Assembly (NCBI GenBank): GCA_942493245.1
Contig: OW818685.1
Location: forward strand, 2,976,001 to 3,040,000
Length of the DNA: 64,000 bases
Source: DAOPYU01 sp942493245
Lineage (GTDB): Bacteria; Sumerlaeota; Sumerlaeia; UBA8349
Direction: 5' to 3'
Shown: piece by piece, positions 44,235 through 54,300 of the stretch
Numbering within the stretch: the first letter of the stretch is position 1
Layout of the letters: every line of letters starts with the position of its first letter
Translations under genes and position numbers: made by a program
The notes under the pieces: model-generated
Told to the model about the DNA's origin: nothing
What the model saw: only the letters and a program-made list of their open reading frames with translations
The model's database searches: none

Positions 44235-46478
44235 ATGTTTCTTTCCCTTCTGGTGGCCTCCGTGCTTCTGGCCACTCCCTTGCCGGTCACCCCACTCCCC
44301 TCCAAACCCGTCCTTTCGGTCGTGCGAACCCTTCAGAACCGGCAACCGATTTCGCGCTGGTTCGACGCAACCGCCGTCCTTCAAAAACGCAACCGGGCCT
44401 CCCGATTTCCCCAACAACCTTCCACCACGCCGAAACTGCGCCCCCGGACCCTGCGGGCCGCGCCCTCCGAAGAACCAGGCGAGACCCGAACCTTCTGGAT
44501 TGTGGACTTCACCAACTATGTAGCCACCGGCGTCATGACCCTCAATGAAGAGAAAATCCCCATCGAGGCGGAACTCGTCTCCGTCTCCGAACACGCCTAT
44601 CTGTACGTGGAAGCGGGACTCTATCTGGACCCGTCCGTACTCGACCAGTTGCAGAACGACTTTGAAACCAACATGTACGGCACACTCGTGCCCGTCTTTG
44701 GCAACCCACCCGACGAACTCGATGGCGACTCCCACATCACCATTCTGGTGGCCACCTTTGTCGGCACGTCTCTGGACGGAGCCACCGCCGCCGGGTATTT
44801 CGACGACGCCAACCAGTACACCGACACCGAAGCCTGGTACCGCGAATTGGGCCACAGCAACGAACGCGAGATGATCTACATCAACGAAGCGTTTGTGAAT
44901 GAGGCCAACCTCGCATCCGCCCAGGGCATCTTCGCTCACGAGTTTCAACACCTCATCCACTGGGGACAAGATCCCGGCGAGGCCGTCTGGCTCAACGAAG
45001 GGTGTTCCGAATACGCCATGATCCTCTCCGGGTATGGCGACGCCACCGAAGGCCACGCCATCGAATACGGATTCAATCCAACGGAAAGCCTGACCGATTT
45101 CCAGAACACGCAATCGCAGTATGGGGCCGTCATGTTCTTCACCCGTTACCTGGCCGCCCATTATGGAGCGGAACTGGGTGTCCACCAACTGGTCGAGAGC
45201 AAACTCCACAGCGTCGAAAGCGTGGACGCCTATCTGCGCGAAACCGCCGGAGTCCCATTCCGCCAGGTCTATCGCGACTGGACCGTCACCAACCTTCTCA
45301 GCGAAAGCTCGGGGATCTATTCCTATCCTTTCGACAACACTCCCGCTTACTATCGGATCCTCTGGGACTTTCTGGGACTTCCCAGTTTCTTCACCCAGCG
45401 CTTCACCCAACTCGCCGGGGCGGAAATCACCACCTACCTCCCCCAATGGGGGTCCGAATTCTACCTGTTCGAGCGTGCCGCGGGCGAAACGGATGCCGAT
45501 TTCAACTGTGTATTCGATCTGGACGGGTCCGGCTACTTCGAGGCCACCTATGTTTCCCTCGAAGACTCCGGCGGCCTCTTCGGATCCGGCAGTTACACCC
45601 TCCGCGACTTGAGTTCCCTGAACATCAACCCCGATGGACACGGCGAATTTCAGATTCCCTCCACTGACGATCTCTTCGCCATCATCGTCCACAACACCAC
45701 CGCCTTTGTGAACGAGGGAGATCCCACCACCGTTTCCTACACCCTGCGCCTTCAGGGCGGAATCGCGACAGAGACCGAGGACACCACCGCGCCCGCTTCC
45801 ATCAGCGACCTGCGGGTCGAAAGGACCGACGGCGATCAGACCACCCTGACCTGGACCGCCCCCGGCGACGATGGAGCCGCCGGGTGGGCCACCCTCTACG
45901 ACCTGCGGTACTCGACCCAGTCCCTGACCGCGGAAACCTTCACCTCGGCCACCCGCGTGACCACTCTCGCCCACCCCCACGTGGGTGGCTCGGCGGAACG
46001 GTTCCTCTGCGCCGACCTTCCGGAAAACACCCACCTTTACTTCCTCATCCGAACTGAAGACAACGCCGGACACGTCGCCTGGTCCAATGCAGTCGAAACC
46101 ACGACCGGCCTGCGAGACCACACCGTCCCCAGTCGCGTCATTGACCTCCGAGCGGACGGCATCCTGACCGACGGCGCCCGCCTCGTCTGGACCGCGCCCG
46201 GCGACGACGGCTCGACCGGCCAGGCCACCTCGTACGACATCCGCTGGTCCACGAAACCCATCACCGACGAATGGTCCTTCCGCCATGCGGAAGTCCTCAA
46301 GCCCCCCACACCTGCCCAAGCCGGAACGCAACAGACCGTCAACCTGGAAGGAGTCACCCTCCCGGTCTATGTGGCCCTGCGGGCCCGAGACGAACTGGGC
46401 AACACGTCTGAAATCTCGAACGTGCCGCTCGTGCAATACGCAAGTGGTGGACAACCTCCGATTATCTGGATCTACTGA
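44235..46478 (+). CDS. Secreted zinc metalloprotease with Fn3-like repeats
   Basis: 747 aa, signal peptide FLSLLVASVLLATPLPVTPL. The zinc site HEFQHLIHW (first His near residue 235) is followed 18 residues later by NEGCSEYA, giving the HExxH ... E ligand set of gluzincins; the surroundings resemble M30 (hyicolysin-like) proteases. The C-terminal part holds two repeats beginning with RVERTDGDQTTLTWTAPGDDG and RADGILTDGARLVWTAPGDDG, which read as fibronectin type III-like domains. ATG 44235 has AAAGGA nine bases upstream. Probably exported to the cell surface or medium; target unknown. Confidence 0.85.
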   Translation: MFLSLLVASVLLATPLPVTPLPSKPVLSVVRTLQNRQPISRWFDATAVLQKRNRASRFPQQPSTTPKLRPRTLRAAPSEEPGETRTFWIVDFTNYVATGVMTLNEEKIPIEAELVSVSEHAYLYVEAGLYLDPSVLDQLQNDFETNMYGTLVPVFGNPPDELDGDSHITILVATFVGTSLDGATAAGYFDDANQYTDTEAWYRELGHSNEREMIYINEAFVNEANLASAQGIFAHEFQHLIHWGQDPGEAVWLNEGCSEYAMILSGYGDATEGHAIEYGFNPTESLTDFQNTQSQYGAVMFFTRYLAAHYGAELGVHQLVESKLHSVESVDAYLRETAGVPFRQVYRDWTVTNLLSESSGIYSYPFDNTPAYYRILWDFLGLPSFFTQRFTQLAGAEITTYLPQWGSEFYLFERAAGETDADFNCVFDLDGSGYFEATYVSLEDSGGLFGSGSYTLRDLSSLNINPDGHGEFQIPSTDDLFAIIVHNTTAFVNEGDPTTVSYTLRLQGGIATETEDTTAPASISDLRVERTDGDQTTLTWTAPGDDGAAGWATLYDLRYSTQSLTAETFTSATRVTTLAHPHVGGSAERFLCADLPENTHLYFLIRTEDNAGHVAWSNAVETTTGLRDHTVPSRVIDLRADGILTDGARLVWTAPGDDGSTGQATSYDIRWSTKPITDEWSFRHAEVLKPPTPAQAGTQQTVNLEGVTLPVYVALRARDELGNTSEISNVPLVQYASGGQPPIIWIY

Positions 46479-46527
46479 GTAAGGGCAGGGGTGTATGGAT
46501 AAGATATAATAGCGGCACAAAATTCGG

Positions 46528-46555
46528 TTCTTTGCGCCCTTGCGCCTTTGCGTGA
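46528..46555 (+). repeat. TTTGCG-type low-complexity repeat
   Basis: The sequence TTCTTTGCGCCCTTGCGCCT and the following TTGCGTGA repeat a near 9-base unit. Such strings are dispersed intergenic repeats in many large bacterial genomes. It lies between the protease and the CPCC protein. Confidence 0.5.
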
Positions 46556-46611
46556 GCCAATATTTGATAAAACCGTTTCCCATTTTCCTGCCGAAAGGAA
46601 TCCCAGTCCCC

Positions 46612-46911
46612 GTGGAAGAAAACATCAAAATCAACTGCCCGTGCTGCGACGCGGTTCTCATCATCCGCCGCCGAGACGGCAAACTCCTCGAAACCCGCAA
46701 ACCGATCCTCGAAGACTCGACCGGCGACCGCTTTGAAGACGCGTTTCTGAAAGTCAAGGGACGCAGCAAGGAAGTTCAGGCCAAGGTCGAAGAAGCGAAG
46801 AAACGCGAAGCCGAACGCCTCAAAGGCGCCGACGATTTCTTCAAACAAGCCCTCCAGCGAGCCAAGGAATCGAAGGACGACACCCCCCTCAACCCGATGG
46901 ACCTGGAATAG
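46612..46911 (+). CDS. Small CPCC (zinc-ribbon-like) protein
   Basis: About 99 aa from GTG 46612 (AAAGGAA upstream). It starts VEENIKINCPCCDAVLIIRR, a two-strand knuckle with only one CPCC pair, then KPILEDSTGDRFEDAF and a charged helical tail (about 50-90) that looks like a coiled coil. Cytoplasmic by composition. I recognise no defined function. An upstream in-frame start at 46540 would add 24 residues lying over the repeat and is less likely. Confidence 0.6.
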   Translation: MEENIKINCPCCDAVLIIRRRDGKLLETRKPILEDSTGDRFEDAFLKVKGRSKEVQAKVEEAKKREAERLKGADDFFKQALQRAKESKDDTPLNPMDLE

Positions 46912-46966
46912 GCGATCTCGTCCGAAGCGCATTTGAAATACGACGGTTCTGTCGCCCTTTTTTGTC

Positions 46967-47320
46967 TCACAGGTCTTCGGCGATGGAACGCCGCAATTCC
47001 GATTCCTCGCGCCGCCGCATATCCCAAAGCGTCCACAACGCCGACAAACGGATCTGGGTACTGAGTTTGGTGGTATAGTTCCCGGTAATTCCCACCAATG
47101 CGATATAAAGCCCCATCTCCGACGAACCGTCATGGCTCGAATAGGCTACGCTCCAGAAAAGAATACCGAACAGACTTACACCCAGTGTCACCCCCATCCA
47201 GAGTCGGAATCTGCGTTCCAGTCTTGCAACACAATCGAGAATCTCATTGCACGACAACGCCTCCGTCTTCTTGAACATTTCCGCCCATCCGCGATTCAAA
47301 ACCAGATTGCTGTCAAACAT
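46967..47320 (-). CDS. Small membrane protein, third gene of regulator operon
   Basis: 117 aa from ATG 47320 (AAGGAG eight bases upstream). Two hydrophobic segments (LWMGVTLGVSLFGILFWSVAY and GLYIALVGITGNY) are flanked by charged ends. No recognised domain. Follows the next membrane gene by 51 bp on the same strand, so probably co-transcribed with the regulator at 47700-48014. Confidence 0.6.
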   Translation of the reverse strand: MFDSNLVLNRGWAEMFKKTEALSCNEILDCVARLERRFRLWMGVTLGVSLFGILFWSVAYSSHDGSSEMGLYIALVGITGNYTTKLSTQIRLSALWTLWDMRRREESELRRSIAEDL

Positions 47321-47371
47321 GATAAACACTCCTTCAATCTCCGTCTGTTCGGCGTCTTCCGAAAAATGCCC

Positions 47372-47707
47372 TCAAATATCCATCGCCTGAAGGCGACGCA
47401 GTTCGGCCTGGGCGTACACGTTCCGCACGACGGGAATCAGTGGGGGAAACACCACGATTCCGATCAGACCGGGCAAACCCAAGCCGTACCAGACAGCGTA
47501 AGGTTGACCCAGACACCAGGCGGCGATTCCCCAAACGAGAAGCCCTGCCGACGCAACCACCCCGGTCCACATCGTTCCCATAACCAGCCACTTCGCTTTG
47601 CCGCGCGGCGCCAGAATTCCACAGAGACTTCCGGCAACTCCTCCGAAAATGCCGATCAACGATCCAATCCAGGCGCCGGTATGGACGCCAAACCAAGGCT
47701 CATTCAT
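47372..47707 (-). CDS. Small membrane protein, second gene of regulator operon
   Basis: 111 aa with three or four hydrophobic segments (AWIGSLIGIFGGVAGSLCGIL, LVMGTMWTGVVASAGLLVWG, GLGLPGLIGIVVFPPLIPVV). Its start overlaps the end of the regulator gene by eight bases, so the two are translationally linked. No known function; the coupling suggests the regulator responds to, or controls, a membrane process. Confidence 0.7.
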   Translation of the reverse strand: MNEPWFGVHTGAWIGSLIGIFGGVAGSLCGILAPRGKAKWLVMGTMWTGVVASAGLLVWGIAAWCLGQPYAVWYGLGLPGLIGIVVFPPLIPVVRNVYAQAELRRLQAMDI

Positions 47708-48014
47708 GGGGGGATCCCTCCTCCTTCAGGCTTTCTTCATGAGCGCGGATGAGCGACTTGGCCGTGGCCAGGTCAATCCGATTCTCGGCGACCAGCATCT
47801 GAATCTTCCGGTGAAAAACCGATTTCGCCTTCGGATTGTCGAGAACCCGAATCTTCTCGATCAGACGGTCCAGACGCAAACGCACCGTCGGATACGAAAT
47901 ACCGTATTGCAGGGCCAGTTCCTTCAGCGACCCGGAGGCCAGTAGAAATCGCTTGATAAACTGCCGATCCTCTTCACTCAACTCGGCCATCCAGGGGGGC
48001 ATTTCAGAACTCAT
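47700..48014 (-). CDS. DUF2089-like helix-turn-helix regulator
   Basis: 104 aa. The pattern LSEEDRQFIKRFLLASGSLKELA followed by YGISYPTVRLRLDRLIEKI is a helix-turn-helix resembling the DUF2089 family. ATG 48014 follows GGGAGGAGCGCC; an upstream TTG at 48035 is rejected. Drives an operon with two membrane proteins and has repeated operator-like sites over its own promoter. Confidence 0.75.
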   Translation of the reverse strand: MSSEMPPWMAELSEEDRQFIKRFLLASGSLKELALQYGISYPTVRLRLDRLIEKIRVLDNPKAKSVFHRKIQMLVAENRIDLATAKSLIRAHEESLKEEGSPHE

Positions 48015-48042
48015 GGCGCTCCTCCCAAAACTCAATAAAACA

Positions 48043-48071
48043 AATATGGACTTTTACTTTATTGAAGTCAA
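48043..48071 (-). promoter_or_regulatory. Sigma-70 promoter of the regulator operon
   Basis: On the minus strand TTGACT (48066-48071), a 17-base spacer and CATATT (48043-48048). The start would be near 48037, about 22 bases before the gene. Confidence 0.6.
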
Positions 48072-48111
48072 GCCTGAATTTAACTTTATTTATCTCCTCT
48101 TTAACTTTATT
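48052..48111 (-). repeat. Three AATAAAGT-type direct repeats (probable operator)
   Basis: Minus-strand copies at about 48100-48111 and 48079-48090 (both AATAAAGTTAAA) and 48052-48063 (AATAAAGTAAAA). Spacings are 21 and 27 bases. One copy lies between the -35 and -10 boxes and two lie upstream. A related inverted TTTTATTGAG sits at the start site. The rest of the 48015-48395 gap shows no other clear element. Confidence 0.6.
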
Positions 48112-48395
48112 CATGTAGGAAAGAGAGTGGACTCGAAAGAATTTTCCAGCAGAATTGCCCCCAAATGGGGTCGGCCCGAAAAATCCTCCCGTATTTCCCC
48201 GAAATCGTCCTTGAACTTCACGCGCCCATCTGGCTAGATGCTTCGCAATTGCCAAAACCTCCTGTTTTTGAGGGATTTGGCTTCTGGCTTCAGACATTCC
48301 GGATACGATTCTTTCAGAGACGATTATTCGGTGAGGCCTTTCTCGACAGGGCCTCCAGAGCCAGGATGTTTATCAGGTAAGGAGAAAGGTGACAA

Positions 48396-49763
48396 ATGGC
48401 GAAGAAGATTCTCCTCAGCGAAGACGAAATGCCGCGGCAGTGGTACAACATTCAGGCGGATCTGCCCCACCCGCTGGATCCGCCGCTCGGGCCGGACGGA
48501 AAACCGATCGGACCCGACGCGCTCGCGCCCGTCTTTCCCATGAACTTGATCGAGCAGGAAGTCTCGACCGAGCGATGGATTGATATCCCCGAGGCCGTGC
48601 TGGAAAAATACGCCATCTGGCGCCCCTCGCCTCTTTACCGCGCTACAGAACTCGAAAAGGCCCTGGATTGCCCCGTCAAGATCTACTACAAGAACGAAGG
48701 CGTCTCTCCGGCTGGCAGCCACAAACCCAACACCGCCATTCCGCAGGCCTACTACAACAAGGTGTTCGGGATCAAACGCCTGACCACCGAGACCGGCGCC
48801 GGCCAATGGGGCAGTGCGCTCTCGATGGCTTGCGCCATGTTCGGTCTGGAGTGCAAGGTCTTCATGGTCCGCATCAGTTTCGACCAGAAACCCTTCCGCA
48901 AACTCCTCATGCAGGTCTGGGGCGGGGAATGCGTGCCCAGCCCGAGCACCGAGACCGCATTTGGCCGCATGATCCTTGAACAGTACCCCGACACACCCGG
49001 TTCATTGGGCATCGCCATCAGCGAGGCGGTCGAGCAGGCCGTTCAGCGCGAGGACACGCGCTACGCCCTGGGAAGCGTGCTCAACCACGTCATGCTGCAC
49101 CAGACCGTCATCGGCCTCGAAGCCAAAAAACAGATGAAAATTGCGGGCGAGTATCCGGACGTGGTGATCGGCTGCGCCGGAGGCGGCTCGAACTTCGCGG
49201 GGATTTCCTTCCCCTTCGCGCTCGACAAGATCAACGGCAAAGACATTGATATCGTCCCGGTCGAACCGTCCGCCTGTCCGACCCTGACCAAAGGCCCCTT
49301 CGCCTACGACCACGGCGACATGGCCAAGATGACGCCGATGTTGCCGATGCACACGCTGGGTCACGACTTCATGGCCGAGCCGATCCACGCCGGCGGTCTG
49401 CGCTACCACGGCATGGCGCCGCTGGTCAGTAATCTGGTCAATTCCGGCCTGATGCGGCCCATGTCGGTCCATCAGACCGCCTGTTACGAAGCCGCGATTC
49501 TCTGGGCGCGTACGGAAGGGTTTGTCTCCGCCCCCGAGTCTTCGCACGCCATCGCCGCCGTCATCGCCGAAGCCCGGAAGGCGAAAGAGGAAGGCAAGGA
49601 GAAAACGATCCTTTTCAACTGGTCGGGGCACGGTTTGCTCGACCTGGTGGGCTACGACAATTACCTCACCGGCAAACTGAAAGATGTCGAGTTCACCGAC
49701 TCGATGATGGAAAAGAGCCTCAAGGCCATCGAAGGCTTCCCCAAGCCCGGCTGGACCCAGTAA
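48396..49763 (+). CDS. trpB2: TrpB2, tryptophan synthase beta-like protein
   Basis: PLP enzyme of 455 aa that makes tryptophan from indole and serine. The TrpB2 type is longer than classical TrpB1. The cofactor lysine is K110 in AGSHKPNTA; the phosphate loop is GCAGGGSNFAG; ETGAGQWGSAL matches the substrate loop. TAAGGAGAAAGG precedes the ATG. No trpA or other trp genes are adjacent, as is usual for TrpB2, which may act alone as an indole-salvage enzyme. Terminator directly downstream. Confidence 0.93.
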   Translation: MAKKILLSEDEMPRQWYNIQADLPHPLDPPLGPDGKPIGPDALAPVFPMNLIEQEVSTERWIDIPEAVLEKYAIWRPSPLYRATELEKALDCPVKIYYKNEGVSPAGSHKPNTAIPQAYYNKVFGIKRLTTETGAGQWGSALSMACAMFGLECKVFMVRISFDQKPFRKLLMQVWGGECVPSPSTETAFGRMILEQYPDTPGSLGIAISEAVEQAVQREDTRYALGSVLNHVMLHQTVIGLEAKKQMKIAGEYPDVVIGCAGGGSNFAGISFPFALDKINGKDIDIVPVEPSACPTLTKGPFAYDHGDMAKMTPMLPMHTLGHDFMAEPIHAGGLRYHGMAPLVSNLVNSGLMRPMSVHQTACYEAAILWARTEGFVSAPESSHAIAAVIAEARKAKEEGKEKTILFNWSGHGLLDLVGYDNYLTGKLKDVEFTDSMMEKSLKAIEGFPKPGWTQ

Positions 49764-49800
49764 AAATCGGGTGTCGAGCGAATCCTTGATTCGAGAAACA

Positions 49801-49847
49801 AAACGGACCGCCTGTCCTTTCGAGGACGGCGGTCCGTTTCTCTTTTT
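49801..49847 (+). terminator. Rho-independent terminator of trpB2
   Basis: Stem arms AAACGGACCGCC (49801-49812) and GGCGGTCCGTTT (49828-49839) with an inner GTCC/GGAC pairing, then a CTCTTTTT run. Confidence 0.9.
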
Positions 49848-49918
49848 GGTTCTTTGAAAGAATTTTTGGATAGATTTTGATGAGTTTTTCGCATTGGGGC
49901 CAAAACACAATCCCGCAT

Positions 49919-50044
49919 TTCGTCATTCCCGCGAAAGCGGGAACCCAGATCCGGGACGTTCTGGTTGATCGCGTTTCCCTTGGATTTTCCCCCTGTTTTC
50001 CCGTTCGCGCTACTCTGGGTCCCCGCGTTCGCGGGGATGACGAA
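49919..50044 (-). repeat. MITE-like element, copy 1
   Basis: Ends are 30-base inverted repeats, each containing its own small hairpin (GTCATTCCCGCGAAAGCGGG at the left, and the matching TCTGGGTCCCCGCG at the right), around about 64 bases. Read on the minus strand it matches the element at 59102-59229 in both ends and, in part, inside (both end ...GTCCCGGA). No coding capacity. From 50045 to 50358 I see nothing further. Confidence 0.75.
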
Positions 50045-50358
50045 CGGGGGCGAGAGTCGGGAGATTCGGGCAGAGGGCCGGGAAAAAGGCATAGCGCAAA
50101 ACTGAGTCCGGAAATGCGGTCCGGTCTCAGGGCTTCCAGAAAGCCGGAAGTGACTTTGTTAAAGAGTTAACAAGATGAACGTCCCCTCTGTTTACCCACA
50201 AATTCTTTTGAAGAGGCCTCTTTTTCCAAACATCCACCCCGTCCGCATCCCGCAATAGACCACCGGCAAAGCAGATCTTCGGATTATGGCAAGCCCCTTG
50301 CTTGAATCCCTGGCAGGGCAGTCGGGCGGATATCTTGACGATAGCCGGGAGAAATCAC

Positions 50359-51018
50359 ATGCGGAGGGACATCCTTACAGAAATCGGCTTTATTTGCTTC
50401 ATATTCCTGCTGGGATCCGGTTGGATCGCCGTTCAGGTCTCCGCATACCGGAGTCAATATCCCGGCGAACACCCCTGCCGGGTTCTTGACATCCAGTTGA
50501 AGCAGGTCCGGCCACCGGATTCCGAAACAACCATCAGCCGGATCTCGATCCTCACAGACCGAGACCCGCACTACCAGATCGAATCCCCTCAAACAGGCGA
50601 ACCCCTCCGGGTGCGCCTGAGCCAGGGGAACATTACCCCGGAGTTGGAAAAACGCGTCAAGAACCTCAACGGCTCCCCTCTCGTCCAGGATCTGTGGATT
50701 CAGCCCGGAACCAACGGACCGCTGACCGTCGAATTACAGCTGACCCAGTCGGGAATCCAGATCGCGGATTCCCTCATCCACGCCCCGCAACAACACGGAG
50801 TCGTCCTGGATCTGATCCCTTCGGCCCACGAGATAACCCAACAGGGAAACCGCCGGGAATCAGAAAACACCTCCCGACACGGCATCCTGGCCACAGCCCC
50901 GGCGTACGTTACACCCCTGGGATCTCCAGAAAACGACCGGATAATCCAGACCGTGACTCGAATCCCGCGCATCTTTTTCGCGTCCGCCTGCCAGATTGTC
51001 TCGCTCCCCTGTCCCTGA
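50359..51018 (+). CDS. Membrane-anchored or secreted protein, possible AMIN-like domain
   Basis: 219 aa from ATG 50359 (GGGAG eight bases upstream). One N-terminal hydrophobic helix (IGFICFIFLLGSGWIAVQV) precedes a beta-rich part with alternating patterns such as HYQIESPQTGEPLRVRLSQG and GPLTVELQLTQSGIQIA, which recall AMIN domains of PilQ/AmiC proteins. That match is weak. The C-terminal 50 residues look disordered. Function unknown. Not clearly in an operon; the tRNA promoter follows. Confidence 0.55.
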   Translation: MRRDILTEIGFICFIFLLGSGWIAVQVSAYRSQYPGEHPCRVLDIQLKQVRPPDSETTISRISILTDRDPHYQIESPQTGEPLRVRLSQGNITPELEKRVKNLNGSPLVQDLWIQPGTNGPLTVELQLTQSGIQIADSLIHAPQQHGVVLDLIPSAHEITQQGNRRESENTSRHGILATAPAYVTPLGSPENDRIIQTVTRIPRIFFASACQIVSLPCP

Positions 51019-51073
51019 TACTGAGAAATGCGAACAAACCTGACTCCGGCCTCTTTTTTTTCGCGATTATCTC

Positions 51074-51102
51074 TTGACACAACCCGGCAACATGAGTAAA
51101 GT
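51074..51102 (+). promoter_or_regulatory. Sigma-70 promoter of tRNA-Gly
   Basis: TTGACA (51074-51079), a 17-base spacer and TAAAGT (51097-51102), ending about 50 bases before the tRNA. Confidence 0.7.
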
Positions 51103-51151
51103 CTGCTTCGCGATTGAGTGAAGCGTTACGACTTCCTCAAAAGTGTAACAA

Positions 51152-51227
51152 GCGAGAGTAGCTCAGTTGGTAGAGCATAACCTTGCCAAGGTTGGGGTCG
51201 CGGGTTCAAGTCCCGTCTCTCGCTCCA
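51152..51227 (+). tRNA. tRNA-Gly (anticodon GCC), CCA encoded
   Basis: Full cloverleaf: acceptor GCGAGAG/CTCTCGC, D stem GCTC/GAGC, anticodon stem TAACC/GGTTG with loop TTGCCAA (anticodon GCC), variable loop GGGTC, T stem GCGGG/CCCGT with loop TTCAAGT, discriminator T, and encoded CCA. Reads GGC and GGT glycine codons. Confidence 0.97.
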
Positions 51228-51260
51228 TGAAAGTCCAGACACATCAATGTTTTGAAACAC

Positions 51261-51287
51261 AAGCCCCGATTTTCGGGGCTTTTTTTG
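51261..51287 (+). terminator. Rho-independent terminator of tRNA-Gly
   Basis: Stem AGCCCCGA/TCGGGGCT with a three-base loop, followed by seven or more T. Confidence 0.92.
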
Positions 51288-51323
51288 TTTTGTCCCTTGT
51301 CATTCCGAATCTGTCGAGCGTCG

Positions 51324-54300
51324 CTAATAAACCCACCAGGAGGCGGGATCTGTCACGATGTAGGGATCCACTACGAGACCGGCGGCCTGCGACTCCTCCG
51401 AGCCATACGGGTTCACCACCAGGCAGGAATACTCCCCCGCGTCATAGGGGTGAGTTTTCAGGATCGTGAGAACCGGCAGATTGGCTCCCGGGATAATCAC
51501 GCCATTCTTGCTCCACTGATAAAGCAGGGGGGGCGTACCGATCGCTTCGACGTAGAACTGAACAGATTTGCCGGCGCGGCAACGGTATGGCACGGGGTGC
51601 AGCGTGAGCGTGGGCGCGGCGGCGGGGAAAAACGCCGCAACGCCGGGCGTGGGACTGATGCCCATCCAATGGAACGCGGAAATCCCCCACAGGGTCGGTC
51701 CCACGCGGTTCAACGAATCTCCGGACCCATCCGCCGAGTCGGGCCAGGGCGCCTTGTCTGAGTAATGCGCTTCATCTTCGATGAGATGCGGAGTAAAACC
51801 CGGTTCACTGACGGGTGGCTGGCCGGGCCGCTGCAACTGAAGATGCTCACCCGCGTTGTCAAGCCGCCCCACATACGGTCCCACAAGTGGCGAGGTGGTC
51901 GCGATCGAATAGATGCTGCAGAACGACGCGAGCAGGGCGGCGTTCTCCGGCGCTGACGGGTCGAAGGTCAGCACCGCGATGGCTGTCTTGGCGGGCAACA
52001 GCGTACCGGTGGTGAAATCGTACTCGACGGCTTTTCGGAGACGCCATCCCGTCAGGTCAATATCCGTGTTGGTGGAATTGTAGATTTCCACGAATTCCTG
52101 CAGCGCGACGGCCGGGTCTGAACCGGGGTTGTAGTGGATTTCGCTGAGAATCACCGATCCCACCCGGGGCGATGCGTTCCGGGAACCCAGCGTCACGGTG
52201 GTCAGGGGATACAATTCGTTCTCGCCGTTGTCCGGAATCGAACCATCCGGACAGCGTCCGAAGGGTTCACCCGGCGCCGAAGCGCCAAACTCAACCCGGT
52301 CGGCAAACCAGTAACGCTTGTTGGCATCGCGCCCGAGGAGGTAGATTTCCCCCCCGTGGGCCGTATTGAGGTGAAAATCTTTGGGTCCGGGAGTCGCCGG
52401 CGTGGGATTGAAAAGCGTTTCGGGAAGCGCCAGATAATCGCGCGAGAGCGCCTGAGTGCCGGTCGTCAGCTGGTACTTGAAATAGTCGTCATTGGAGTCG
52501 GTGATCCACCACCCGGCCAGATCGAGCGTCCCGGTCGTGACGTTGTAGAGTTCGATATAATTGCCTGTGGCAGGCGGTTCAGAGGCTGCGAACACTTCGT
52601 TCACAATCGCCGAGTACTGAACGGACCGTCCCGCGCGCCCGGGAGAGCCTTCGAAATCAATGCTGGAACGCCAGACATCGGGCGAAGCGTAAACGGCGGG
52701 ATCGCTCAGGTTTTCGCCTGCGCGGATTTCGAGCGAACTGCCCTTGCCATCCGCGCGCTGCGGCCACTCTCCCGTAGTCCGATACTCGAACGCGCTGATA
52801 TTGATCCCGTCCACGGCGGTCTTGAGTTGAAGAGTTTCCCCACTATTGGACAATTTCCCCGTATAGGGTCCGTAAATCCGGACAGACTCGTTCAGACCGT
52901 AATGCGCCCGGAAAGCAGCCAGATCGGCCCATCCTTCCGCATTCACGACCAGGAGGCGTTCCTGAGGATTCAACGTCACTCCCTCGGGGAACACGAAATT
53001 GATCCCCTGCGTAAACGCAGCGCCTCCCATCTCAAGGGACAATTGTGCGTGGGTGTTCTGCAATTCCACGAACTCATATAGCTCCGTGTTTTCCCCGTAG
53101 GGATGGTACATGATTTCCGTGATCCGGAGATTTTCCTGTTGAGTGGCCAGTTTCAACGGTTTCCCCACCGTAAACGTGATGGGGCCCGACCAATGGCTCC
53201 ACCGCCCGGTATTGTCCTTCATCTGGAGCCGAACGCGATAGGTCCGGCCCACCTCGACCCGCTCGGAGGGCAGAGTAAACAGGGTGGAGAAACTGGTGAT
53301 CTCATCGCTGACCCAGCAATAGCGCACATCGAACTCCCACCGGCGTTCCAGCGTGGCCGCGTTGTAGAGCGTTTCTCCCACACGCCAGCGCATGGCGGCA
53401 AAGGTCTGGGCCCCCTGCGGGTCGCGGAATGGGGCGGCTTTGAAGGTCAGCGCGTCTGCCGGGAACCCCGCAGGCGCCTGCGAGGTGATATAAGGCGTGG
53501 CGGGAAGGTTCGTAGAGTCTCCGCCGGCAACGGTCAGGGAATCCAGGTGGCTGGCGCGGCCTCCAGCCGGCACATCCGGTCCCGTTCCACCCGACCAGCC
53601 GGTGAATGCGAAATTCTTCATATCCTGCACCTTGAAGGCCAAAGTCGTCCGATCTTCAGCCCCCGCATCGGCAGGCGCAAGACGCCAACGGTCGCGGTCC
53701 GCCTGATGGAAATCCGCAATCCGGGTGGCAAAACCCTCGATCATCGGTCCGATCACTTCGGGCTGCCAGACCAGATCGCGGAACTCGCGAATGTAATTGC
53801 GCAATTCTTGTTTCAGATTGGGCTTCCCGGCGCCACCCGAGATGGCATTCATCACATAATCCCAACCGGACAAATACCAGTCCGGCCCCCAGCTGGAGTC
53901 GGTATCGAAAAACATATCCCAGAGTTTTCCATAGGGACTGGTGGTGGAAGGCTCGAAGAACCAGGTCCTGTTTTTCAGATGCGAATCGGCGGGCACAAAG
54001 TCGTAGTGACGCACGGCTTCACAAATGGCCCGGTAGGGATAGTAGAGATCGAGCCGGACGTGATTTCGGATATATTCTTCGGTCTGACTGGAATTCATAT
54101 TGTAGTGGATATTCTGAAAATCCGAATCGTCGGTGACCGAGTTACTCCCCTGGTGGCGCTTGAGTTTGTTGCCGTCATAGACGGTATCCTTGAGTTTGTA
54201 GAGATTTCCATCGGGCAGGTTGTGCGCCTTGATATATTGCGTGTCGTAGTCTTCCATGGCCAGAAAAAGCCCATAGAAATCGCCGTAGTACTGCCCGTTC

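Noticed and set aside
48112..48395. T-box or trp leader upstream of trpB2
   Set aside because: No T-box core sequence and no run of Trp codons was found.
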